In this document: in pieces, positions 44,867 to 51,707 of the stretch
Numbering within the stretch: position 1 is the stretch's first letter
Layout of the letters: each line of letters starts with the position of its first letter
Origin: Miltoncostaea marina
GTDB taxonomy: Bacteria > Actinomycetota > Thermoleophilia > Miltoncostaeales > Miltoncostaeaceae
Reading direction: 5' to 3'
DNA length: 64,000 nt
Assembly (NCBI RefSeq): GCF_018141525.1
Contig: NZ_CP064655.1
Span: 2,512,501-2,576,500 of the forward strand
Notes under the pieces: generated by a model
What the model was told of the DNA's origin: nothing
Database searches by the model: none
Seen by the model: only the letters and a program-made list of their open reading frames with translations
Made by a program: the position numbers and the translations under genes

Positions 44867-44896
44867 GGAGGGCCCCTCCATCCGGAGGGGCCCTCC
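44867..44896. terminator. Bidirectional terminator hairpin
   Basis: GGAGGGCCCCTCC (44867-44879) and GGAGGGGCCCTCC (44884-44896) pair perfectly over 13 bp with a tight ATCC loop, between the converging DUF4386 and reductase genes. Confidence 0.8.
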
Positions 44897-44901
44897 GCAC
44901 G

Positions 44902-45558
44902 TCACCGGCGGGTGAAGGTCAGGTGCGTGACGCCGCTCGGCGAGGCGACCGTCTCGACCGAGTGCCGCGACTCCAGGCCCTCAAGGCCGTCCCACAGGCG
45001 CACGCCGCGGCCGAGCAGGATCGGCACCTGCACCACGTGCAGCACGTCGATCAGGCCGGCGGCGAGGAAGTCGCGCAGCATCGAGGGGCCGCCGCCGATC
45101 CGCACGTCGAGGTCGCCGGCCGCCTCCCGGGCCACGTCGAGCGCCTCCTGCGGCGAGGCGTCGATGAAGTGGAAGACGTTCCCGCCCTCCAGCTCGAACG
45201 ACGGGCGCGGGTGGTGCGTCAGCACGAACACCGGCGTATGGAACGGCGGGTTCGCGCCCCACCAGCCGCGCCACTCCTCGTCGGTGCCCACGTCGGTCCA
45301 GGGGCCGGTCTGCGGTGTGAACTTGCCCCGGCCCATGATCTCCGCGCCGAAGCCGACGCCGTGACGCTCGGCGAACGCGTCGTCCACCCCCATCCCCCCG
45401 CCCGGCTGCCCGAACAGGGCGCGCCCGAAGCGTGTGGCGAACATCCACTCGTGCAGCCGGTGCCCGGCGTGCCCGAACGGCTCCTCGAACGACAGCCCCT
45501 CGCCGGTGCCGAAACCGTCCAGCGAGATCGTGAAGTTGAGGGCGCGGACGAGGGGCAT
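44902..45558 (-). CDS. Dihydrofolate reductase-like (RibD C-terminal) protein
   Basis: The 218-residue protein starts with VRALNFTISLDGFGTG and has EIMGRGKFTPQTGPW, FVLTHHPRP and LDVRIGGGPSMLRDFLAAG, matching the COG0262/RibD_C reductase fold with an NADPH pocket. The substrate is not folate-specific in this family and is unknown. ATG 45558 follows GGGAG; an in-frame start at 45597 would overlap the operator-like repeat. It is divergent from an HxlR regulator that probably controls it. Confidence 0.83.
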   Translation of the reverse strand: MPLVRALNFTISLDGFGTGEGLSFEEPFGHAGHRLHEWMFATRFGRALFGQPGGGMGVDDAFAERHGVGFGAEIMGRGKFTPQTGPWTDVGTDEEWRGWWGANPPFHTPVFVLTHHPRPSFELEGGNVFHFIDASPQEALDVAREAAGDLDVRIGGGPSMLRDFLAAGLIDVLHVVQVPILLGRGVRLWDGLEGLESRHSVETVASPSGVTHLTFTRR

Positions 45559-45582
45559 GACGGGCTCCCGGGGCGGTAGAGT

Positions 45583-45599
45583 GATTGCGTTCTGCAACC
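45583..45599. promoter_or_regulatory. Candidate HxlR operator
   Basis: GATTGC-GTTCT-GCAACC is an inverted repeat with 5 of 6 arm pairs in the 99-bp divergent gap between the reductase and HxlR genes. Confidence 0.4.
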
Positions 45600-45657
45600 G
45601 GTCGCCGCGACCCTACGCCACACCGGTGGCAGATCGCAAGCACTCCCGGAGGAGCGC

Positions 45658-46161
45658 ATGGACACCGCCCCACGCTCGGGCTGCCCCATCAACGCCGCCG
45701 TCGAGGTGCTCGGCGACCCCTGGGCCATGCTCGTGCTGCGCGACATCATGTTCGGCGGCCGCCGCCACTTCCGCGAGCTGATCGCCGGCTCCGAGGAGGG
45801 CATCGCCACCAACGTCCTCTCGAGCCGCCTCAGGCGCCTCGTCGCCGCCGGCCTGCTCACCCGCGACGACGCCCGCCGCGGCCAGCGGGCCGCCTACTCG
45901 CTCACCGAGGCCGGCATCCAGGTGCTCCCGGTGATGGTCGCCCTCGCCGAGTGGGGGCTCGCCCACCGCGAGGGCGAGCGCCGCCTCCGCGTCCGCGCCG
46001 AGCTCCTGCGCGACGGCGGCCCCGAGCTGATGGCCGCGATGATGGACGAGCTGCGCGAGGTCCACCTCGGGGTCCCCCGCCCCGACCCCGGCGCGCCGCG
46101 GCCGAGCGAGCGCCCGCGGAGGGCCTACGAGGCGGCGCTCACGGACGCGGCTCCCCCCTAG
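45658..46161 (+). CDS. HxlR-family transcriptional regulator
   Basis: The 167-residue winged-helix protein has the family start SGCPINAAVEVLGDPWAMLV, then LRDIMFGGRRHFRELIAG and NVLSSRLRRLVAAGLLTR. Cys9 in the GCP motif is the usual redox/electrophile-sensing position of HxlR proteins. GGAGGAGCGC precedes ATG 45658. It is divergent from the DHFR-like gene and shares a CTAG stop overlap with the convergent PKD gene. Confidence 0.88.
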   Translation: MDTAPRSGCPINAAVEVLGDPWAMLVLRDIMFGGRRHFRELIAGSEEGIATNVLSSRLRRLVAAGLLTRDDARRGQRAAYSLTEAGIQVLPVMVALAEWGLAHREGERRLRVRAELLRDGGPELMAAMMDELREVHLGVPRPDPGAPRPSERPRRAYEAALTDAAPP

Positions 46162-47810
46162 CCGACCCGGGCCACGACCTGGGTCACCCGGACCCCGCCC
46201 GCGGTCAGGACGGCCCGCCAGCGGCCGGGCGGCAGCGCGCGGCCCGAGCTGACGAACGAGGTGAGCGCACGCGACCGCGGCTTGCGCACGGGGTGCCCGG
46301 CGACGTCGCCGTTGGGCTGGAACCAGGTCACCGTCAGCGGCCGGCCCGGCGCGGGGAGGCTCGCCAGGGCGAAGCGGGCGAAGAGGACGCGCGTCGAGGC
46401 GGGCGCGCGGGTGAGCGGCGCGCCCCGGCGCGCGCCCGCGACGAACGCCGTCCGGGCGACGCCCTCGGCCGGCGCGGGCACCCGGACGCGCAGCTCGGCG
46501 ACGACGCGCGACCCGCTCGCCATCTCGACCCGCAGGGGGCCGGGGAGGACGCCGGCGGGGAGGGCGATGCGGCGCCTGAAGGGGCCACCGCCGGACGGGA
46601 GGGCTCCCAGATCGACGGGCGCCAGGCCCGCGGCGCGCAGCCGCAGCCGCAGCCGCGGTTGCGGCCCCGCGCCCTCGGCGATCGCGCCGCGCAGGGTCAT
46701 CGAGCCCTGCAGCCGGCTCGCACGCCAGGCGGCCCGCAGCACGGGCGGGCGCATGCCGACGCCCAGCGCCTCGAGGGCCGCGGCCCCGCGGAGGCGGGCG
46801 CGAGCGCCGACGCGCGTCGTCGTCGCCCGGCCCTTCGGGGTGGATGCCGCGGCGACCCCGTCGGTCCGCACGGGGCTCACCTTGACTGCGAACGCGCGCT
46901 GCACCGCGTTGCCCACCCGGTCGCGCACGGCGACCGCGCCGACGAAGGTGCCCGCCGCGGCGTAGCGGTGCTCGACGGCGCGGCCCGTGGCGGTCGTGCC
47001 GTCGCCGAAGTCCCAGACGTGGTCCGCCGCCTCGACGCCGCTGCCGGGCGCCGGCCCGCTCGGCGGGTCGACCGACTCGGCGTCGAACCGCACCGGCTCC
47101 CCGGCGCCGACGTGGGTCGCGCTCTGCTGCACCGACAGCGACGGCGCCGCCGCGTCGATCCGGAACTCGCCCCCCGTCGCCGGCCCGTCCGGGCGGTTCG
47201 GGTCGAACGGCTGCACGATCTCCGGGGCGATCGGCTGCTGCGGCACCAGCACCGGCGGACGGAACAGCGTCGGGTCGAGCGGCTCCAGCGGCGTCGGCAG
47301 GCGCGGCCGCAGCAGCCCCATGGCGATCCGGGGCTGAATCGTCGGCACCACCGGGCGCAGGTCGGGAAGGGCCCAGATCCGGTCGGGCACGAGGACGTCG
47401 CGCGGGATCTCCAGCGTGAGGTCGGGGATCGAGAGCTTCGTCTCGCGCCCGAACACCTTGAAGCGGAACAGCCGCCCGTCCGCGGGCGCCGGTACCTGCA
47501 GCGTGACCAGGTTGCCGCCCGTCTCGAGCGCCCCGGACAGGCCGGCGTCGCCGGCCAGGGGCTCCAGCACGTAGCGCCGGTGCAGCAGGGAGCCCTGGCT
47601 CCAGCTCGCCGGGTCCCACCCGACCGTGACCGTCGGCGCGCACGGCGCCGGGCTCCCGCACGGGTCGAGGGCCGCGTATCCGGAGGGGATCACCGCCCCC
47701 GGCGGCCCCGGGGTGCCCTCCGCCGCCGCCGCCGCCCAGCCCAGCCCGGCGAGCGATGCGGCCGCCGCCGCCAGGGCGGTGCGACGGCGCCGTTCCGTCC
47801 GGCCGGTCAC
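46158..47810 (-). CDS. Secreted or anchored PKD-domain protein
   Basis: From GTG 47810 (GGAGGG upstream) the 550-residue protein has a basic/hydrophobic signal (TERRRRTALAAAAASLAGLG). A proline-rich middle follows, then a PKD domain at about 220-300 (VRFDAESVDP, HVWDFGDGTTATGRAVEHRY). The C-terminal 250 residues are repeated beta-sandwich-like segments rich in Arg/Ala. PKD proteins are extracellular scaffolds or adhesion modules. A longer start at GTG 47873 would put 21 residues before the signal. No enzymatic domain is visible. Confidence 0.78.
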   Translation of the reverse strand: MTGRTERRRRTALAAAAASLAGLGWAAAAAEGTPGPPGAVIPSGYAALDPCGSPAPCAPTVTVGWDPASWSQGSLLHRRYVLEPLAGDAGLSGALETGGNLVTLQVPAPADGRLFRFKVFGRETKLSIPDLTLEIPRDVLVPDRIWALPDLRPVVPTIQPRIAMGLLRPRLPTPLEPLDPTLFRPPVLVPQQPIAPEIVQPFDPNRPDGPATGGEFRIDAAAPSLSVQQSATHVGAGEPVRFDAESVDPPSGPAPGSGVEAADHVWDFGDGTTATGRAVEHRYAAAGTFVGAVAVRDRVGNAVQRAFAVKVSPVRTDGVAAASTPKGRATTTRVGARARLRGAAALEALGVGMRPPVLRAAWRASRLQGSMTLRGAIAEGAGPQPRLRLRLRAAGLAPVDLGALPSGGGPFRRRIALPAGVLPGPLRVEMASGSRVVAELRVRVPAPAEGVARTAFVAGARRGAPLTRAPASTRVLFARFALASLPAPGRPLTVTWFQPNGDVAGHPVRKPRSRALTSFVSSGRALPPGRWRAVLTAGGVRVTQVVARVG

Positions 47811-48141
47811 GGGCGCCCTCCGTCGCCCGCCACCACGACTGCTTGCGACGTCTGCGTTCACCACGGGCCTCACTACGAGCTACGACGCGCATCGGGCGCG
47901 CAGGCCGTCACGCGTCGGGATCGAGCCCTTCGACCGGAAGCCGCCCGGCCCCGGCAGGGCAGGTTGAGGACGGAGCAGCGGGAACTACTGGAAGCGCAAC
48001 CACACTCCGACAGCGCAGCGAACCGCGTCAACGCGCGTTTCGTCACCCGAGACGGATCGTCGAAGGCAGGGAGGCGGGCCCTCCCCGCCGGCGGGGCGAC
48101 GCGTTCGCCTGAGCGGACAATGTCGCAGAGGGACCCCGGGT
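47811..48141. other. Intergenic region on the chromosomal side of the island
   Basis: These 331 bp lie between the PKD start and the left att repeat. I see the PKD ribosome site at its left end and no convincing gene; the open frames here lack family character. Confidence 0.5.
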
Positions 48142-48186
48142 GAGTGGGCGCGGCAGGACTCGAACCTGCGACCCAGGGATTATGAG
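48142..48186. repeat. attL: 45-bp direct repeat, displaced 3' half of tRNA-Met
   Basis: Identical to 60593-60637. It covers the tRNA from the anticodon loop (nt 33) to the discriminator base plus 3 bp. The 5' half of the tRNA is absent here, so it is not a functional tRNA. Confidence 0.92.
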
Positions 48187-48245
48187 AGGCAGTCGAGCGT
48201 CTCTGCGGGGCTCGGATAGACGACTGTTTTCCCTGCTAAGAAGGG

Positions 48246-48318
48246 CTGTCCGGACTGTCCGGACACCTCCCCGTTTCGGCCGTTCTCGGCCCCTCATGTT
48301 CACACCTTGTTCACACCC
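48246..48318 (+). repeat. Short tandem repeats next to attL (possible integrase arm sites)
   Basis: CTGTCCGGA occurs twice in tandem (48246-48263), and TGTTCACACC twice with an 11-bp period (48298-48307, 48309-48318). A related GTCACACC lies near the other att site (about 60529-60536). This arrangement is typical of arm-type integrase sites, but the assignment is inference. Confidence 0.4.
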
Positions 48319-48338
48319 CGACGGCTCGAAGCCGCGAG

Positions 48339-48629
48339 TCAGCGCTCGTACGCCCGCCCACGAGGCAGCACGCGAAGCACCGTAATCGTCCGGGCGCCGG
48401 CGTCCCGGACGAAGCGGACGCGCCAGTCGCCGATGCGGAGCCGATACTGGGGCGGACTGACGCCGCGGAGGCGGGCGACGTCGCCCTGACCCGTCGCCGC
48501 GAGCAGCTCGAGCGCCTCCCGCAACCGAAGTCGAACCGGCGGATCGAGTCGCTGAAGATCGCGCTGGGCCGACCGCGCAACGAGAAGACGGTCGGCTCCC
48601 TCAGCGCTCGCCCCAGACCTCCTCGGCGC
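48339..48629 (-). pseudogene. RelE/ParE-type toxin lacking a usable start codon
   Basis: The open frame (48629 down to 48339) encodes DRLLVARSAQRDLQRLDPPV, then LRGVSPPQYRLRIGDWRVRF and TITVLRVLPRGRAYER: a complete RelE/ParE fold of ribosome-dependent mRNA interferases or gyrase toxins. After the in-frame TGA at 48630-48632 there is no ATG, GTG, TTG or CTG before the conserved N-terminus. The codon at the expected start is GGA (GGA-GCC-GAC-CGT). The first possible start is TTG 48524, which would give a 61-residue C-terminal fragment. The toxin is therefore probably inactivated or uses an unknown start. It lies directly after the antitoxin. Confidence 0.7.
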
Positions 48630-48837
48630 TCAGCACGTCGCCTCGTCGGACCTCGTCGCGAGCGTGCTCGACGGCCGCGCGCTCCTCGTCCGTCTCGGGC
48701 TCGTCGTCGAACGGTGCCGAGGCGAGCGCCAAGGCGACTGGGTCATCGCGCCAGTGCTCGACGGCCCGGAGGACTCGCGCCGCCTCGGGCTCGGGCAGTT
48801 GATCGACGAGCTGGTGAAGGCGCTGGCGTGCGGTCAC
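48601..48837 (-). CDS. Type II antitoxin of the RelE/ParE-like pair
   Basis: The 78-residue acidic protein begins with a helical region (RQRLHQLVDQLPEPEAARVL, then RAVEHW) and continues ALASAPFDDEPETDEERAAV with a C-terminal DVLSAEEVWGER tail. This organisation is common for actinobacterial antitoxins standing before RelE/ParE toxins. GTG 48837 lies 6 nt after TACACT on the minus strand, a leaderless -10 arrangement. Its 3' end overlaps the toxin frame by 29 nt. It probably neutralises the toxin and represses the operon. Confidence 0.72.
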   Translation of the reverse strand: MTARQRLHQLVDQLPEPEAARVLRAVEHWRDDPVALALASAPFDDEPETDEERAAVEHARDEVRRGDVLSAEEVWGER

Positions 48838-49069
48838 ACCGACAGTGTACGAGGGAGGACACGCGAGCAGCTAGCGCGCGGCTCCGCATTGGGCTGGGCA
48901 CTAGTTGTTCTCGTGGACGACGAGCCCGGCGTGCACGCCCGACATCGTGCCGCTCCACCAGGCAGCGCACTCCATCGGTGCCCCAGCCGCGGTCAGCGCA
49001 CCGGCGTCCGCCGGAGAAGCGAGCAGGGCGGCTCCACTGCGAGTCATCGACTGCCATCAGCGCGATCAT

Positions 49070-49345
49070 TTTCAAGCGCCTCTTGCGGGTACCGCCCCTC
49101 GCAGCAGCTCCGCCGCTCTTCGAGCGGCCGCCAACTCGAATCGAGCGGCGCGATCCGCCGGCGGGCTGCGACGAGCTCCGCGTCGTCGCTGCTACTCAGC
49201 CCAGCCGCAGGCCGGCGTCAATCTCTGTCTGGCGGCGCCAGTTGCAGATCGCCTGGTTGCTCGCAGCGAGGTCGGCGGCGACCTCGGTGACCGACCTTTC
49301 CCCCTTCACCAGCTCCAGGACGCGGCGGCGGAACCGGGGCGGGTC
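49070..49345 (-). pseudogene. Decayed IS3-type transposase OrfA relic
   Basis: On the minus strand PPRFRRRVLELVKGERSVTE, then VAADLAASNQAICNWRRQTE and IDAGLRLG reproduce the OrfA helix-turn-helix of IS3-like elements, then hit TGA at 49196-49198. Homology resumes as SSDDAELVAARRRIAPL and, in another frame, as FELAAARRAAELLRG. So one premature stop and at least one frameshift are present. No OrfB or terminal repeats are found. It is a scar of an old insertion, immediately upstream of the 439-residue membrane protein gene. Confidence 0.68.
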
Positions 49346-49397
49346 CTCGTTGGGCTCTAACTCGCCGAGGATCTCGACCGGGGTTACGCTTGGGTCA

Positions 49398-50717
49398 ATG
49401 TTTCCTGCATTGATCGTCGCGATCGCCATCGCGCTGCTTGTCACCGCCTGGCTGCTCTGGCAATCCTCGCGAGAATCGAACGTTCCGCGAGCACAAGTGC
49501 CGTCGAGCACCGAGGCGCGGATCGATGTTCCGCCCGAGTTTCCTCCCGCGGGTCTTCTGGTCCCCGAGGGCGTTCTTCGATCCGCTGGCTCAACCTCTGC
49601 CGCGATCTGGGATGCGCTGGAGACCGCAGCAATGCCAGTAGCCGTTGAGTACCACCCGGTCACCGCGTCGGAGATCGCGAAGTTCCGGTCCATCCCTGTG
49701 AACGCATCGGCTCAGCAGGCGATGGTCAACATCGTCAAGGCTCTCAACCCGAAGAACCCGACATTGTACCGGGTCGTGCTCCCGAAAGGCAAGGCACTCG
49801 TCAAGGCTCTCGGGCAACCGGGGTTCAGGGGGTTCTCTCGCACCGGCGACAAGACAGCACATGCCATTCTGATCCCGGTCACTGCTGGTGGAGTAGTCGC
49901 GGCAGGCTGGCCCGTGATCGCTGTCGCCGGAACAGTGATGGCCGTCGACATGGTCTCTCAACGCCAACAGCTCGCCCACCAGCGCCGGGTCGAGGCGATT
50001 CTGGGGCGGCAAGAGGAACGTCACTACATCGAGAGGATCAAAGATCAGCGGTCCGCGGACGCACAGTTGTCCCGTGCGATCAGCAAGATGCTCGACGACT
50101 GCAATCCGCACATGGAACTAGCACTCAAGAGCGCGGACGACGAGTTCCACCGCTCCACGCAGTTCTTGGACCGCTTCCAGGGTGTCACGGACCGGCTGAG
50201 AGACGAGGACGGCAGGGTTGACTACCGCCGATTGGAAGAGACGCTTGGCGGCAAAACGAAGGACGTGGACTACTTCGTTCGAGAACTTAATCTGTCGCGG
50301 TCTGCGATCGCGATTAAGCGCAAAGCACTCGTCGCTGACGCGGCGTCCCACGCCCTCGCCGACCCCAGCAACCCATACACAGCACTGCGGCAGTTCTTGG
50401 ACGCGGAAGCGCACCAATTGGAGCAGGCCGAGACCGCTGTAGCAGAGCTAACGGAACAGCTCTCCGCTATCGAACTGAAGGGGCGCTGGCACAACCGGGG
50501 CAAGTCCTTGACCGAGCGCCAGGCCAAGCTCCGAGCCCAGATCGCTCCGCCGAGCGTCGACGACACCGCGGAGATTCTCTTCTTTGCGACCGGCTCCGGC
50601 GAGATTCTTCAGCTGCTTCCGCCCGACGCCGACGAAGCCACACAGCCAGCGCTGGACGCGAATACGGACGACGCTGAGAGAGTGAGAGGAGGGACGTTCC
50701 CAGAAGCGGGTCTCTGA
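49398..50717 (+). CDS. Unknown membrane protein with long helical domain (island cassette gene 1)
   Basis: The protein has 439 residues. An N-terminal membrane helix (residues 3-22, LIVAIAIALLVTAWLLW) leads to a soluble region (60-150; NPTLYRVVLPKGKALVKAL). A second, glycine-rich hydrophobic stretch spans 154-184 (PVTAGGVVAAGWPVIAVAGT), followed by a long charged helical region (186-400) likely to form coiled coils. The tail is acidic. I do not recognise the family. Codon use is less GC-biased than the chromosome, pointing to transfer. TACGCT (49385-49390) lies 7 nt before ATG 49398, suggesting leaderless expression. The layout would suit a membrane-acting effector or a sensor, but no function is shown. 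Confidence 0.7.
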   Translation: MFPALIVAIAIALLVTAWLLWQSSRESNVPRAQVPSSTEARIDVPPEFPPAGLLVPEGVLRSAGSTSAAIWDALETAAMPVAVEYHPVTASEIAKFRSIPVNASAQQAMVNIVKALNPKNPTLYRVVLPKGKALVKALGQPGFRGFSRTGDKTAHAILIPVTAGGVVAAGWPVIAVAGTVMAVDMVSQRQQLAHQRRVEAILGRQEERHYIERIKDQRSADAQLSRAISKMLDDCNPHMELALKSADDEFHRSTQFLDRFQGVTDRLRDEDGRVDYRRLEETLGGKTKDVDYFVRELNLSRSAIAIKRKALVADAASHALADPSNPYTALRQFLDAEAHQLEQAETAVAELTEQLSAIELKGRWHNRGKSLTERQAKLRAQIAPPSVDDTAEILFFATGSGEILQLLPPDADEATQPALDANTDDAERVRGGTFPEAGL

Positions 50718-50919
50718 GGGGTGAGCCCTGCACTGTCGCTTGTGGAAATACCACTGCTCCTACAGTCGGCCTCGAGACTTGCGAATCCGCAGTCTCAGAC
50801 ATCCGCGACTGCTGCTGAGCGCAGAGCGACTGCTTGACGCGCCTGACTGCGCGGGGCGCTGCGGGCGCCGTACGCTTGACTCGCCGACCCCTGGGATGGC
50901 CCTTCTGATTCCCGGCGTG

Positions 50920-50954
50920 TTGACTTCGAGCATCACGGGCGGTTTGCTCTGCAG
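50920..50954 (+). promoter_or_regulatory. Leaderless promoter of island cassette gene 2
   Basis: TTGACT (50920-50925), a 17-bp spacer and TTTGCT (50943-50948) are followed by 6 nt and GTG 50955, so the transcript should begin at the start codon. The spacing equals that of the ATC-started MarR promoter. Confidence 0.55.
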
Positions 50955-51563
50955 GTGCCCCCGCTTCTTCACGAGAAGCTCGAGCGCGTTCTTCGCCTAG
51001 CGGCCGAGGACCCGGCTGGCGCTTTTCGCTTAGCAGCGAAGATCGACACCGCTCCAGCAGAGCGCGCGTACGCCGAGGGTCTTCTCGCGTATCCCCTTCC
51101 GTTTCCTGCGGGATGGATTGGCGACTCTGTTGCACGCTTTGATCGCGCGTTTCGGTACGCCATGCGCTCTGTGGAGCGCCGCGAGTCAGTGGCTGCGCTG
51201 TATGGACGTCGCGCACGTCTTCCCTCGCTGCGCGACGGCTTTGTGATTGAGAGTCTTGAGGCGGGATCGATCCGACTTCGTGGGAGCCCCTCCGACGGAA
51301 TTCACCGCGCTCTTCAGTCTAAGCCTATCGTCTTCATCAGCGGCCTAATCACCGCCCTCGGGTTACTTCAACTAGAGCCCCGCATTCACTTCGGTGACGA
51401 GTCGCCCCCTGCGCCACCCGCTCCGCTGTCGCTTCAGGTGATTCAGGCACCCGAGTTCAACATCATTGTCAACGTAGATGGGCAGTACCTGCAAATCCAC
51501 TGCGATCCATGGCTGGTCGAGCGTCGCAATCGTGGTTCTGAACGCCCGCGATCAACTGGCTGA
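50955..51563 (+). CDS. Unknown protein with one membrane helix (island cassette gene 2)
   Basis: The protein has 202 residues from GTG 50955. A helical N-terminus (LLHEKLERVLRLAAEDPAGA), then SLRDGFVIESLEAGSIRLRG, leads into one hydrophobic helix at 123-141 (KPIVFISGLITALGLLQL). A proline-rich linker and a beta-like C-terminus (SLQVIQAPEFNIIVNVDGQY) follow. I recognise no family. Island-type codon use and position between two other cassette genes suggest it belongs with them. A 237-bp gap to gene 1 contains its own promoter. Confidence 0.6.
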   Translation: MPPLLHEKLERVLRLAAEDPAGAFRLAAKIDTAPAERAYAEGLLAYPLPFPAGWIGDSVARFDRAFRYAMRSVERRESVAALYGRRARLPSLRDGFVIESLEAGSIRLRGSPSDGIHRALQSKPIVFISGLITALGLLQLEPRIHFGDESPPAPPAPLSLQVIQAPEFNIIVNVDGQYLQIHCDPWLVERRNRGSERPRSTG

Positions 51564-51707
51564 GCAAAGGCACCAAGGGTCACGATCCGTGCTCGGCTGC
51601 GCGGACACTGGGAGGCGTCTGCGAGCCGCGGATGCCGACGCCGGCGTTTGGGTCTCAGCGGTAGACTTACGTACCACAAGTGACCCCGGTCGTTCTGGCT
51701 CCCGAAT

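Noticed and set aside
44608-45673. Overlapping minus-strand frames inside and beside DUF4386 and the reductase
   Set aside because: Arg/Pro/Ser-rich shadows of the real genes; the DUF4386 and RibD_C motifs fix the coding frames.
48142-48186. A second tRNA gene at the left island border
   Set aside because: Only the 3' half of a tRNA is present; the acceptor 5' strand, D-arm and 5' anticodon stem are missing. It is an att repeat.
48901-49047. 48-codon minus-strand frame (starts MTRSGAALLASPADAG)
   Set aside because: Short, no ribosome site or family match, and it lies in decayed transposon sequence; chance cannot be excluded.
50740-51000. 86-codon open frame upstream of cassette gene 2
   Set aside because: It has Arg/Ser/Leu-rich composition without motif or ribosome site, and it overlaps the promoter and 5' end of the better-supported GTG 50955 gene.
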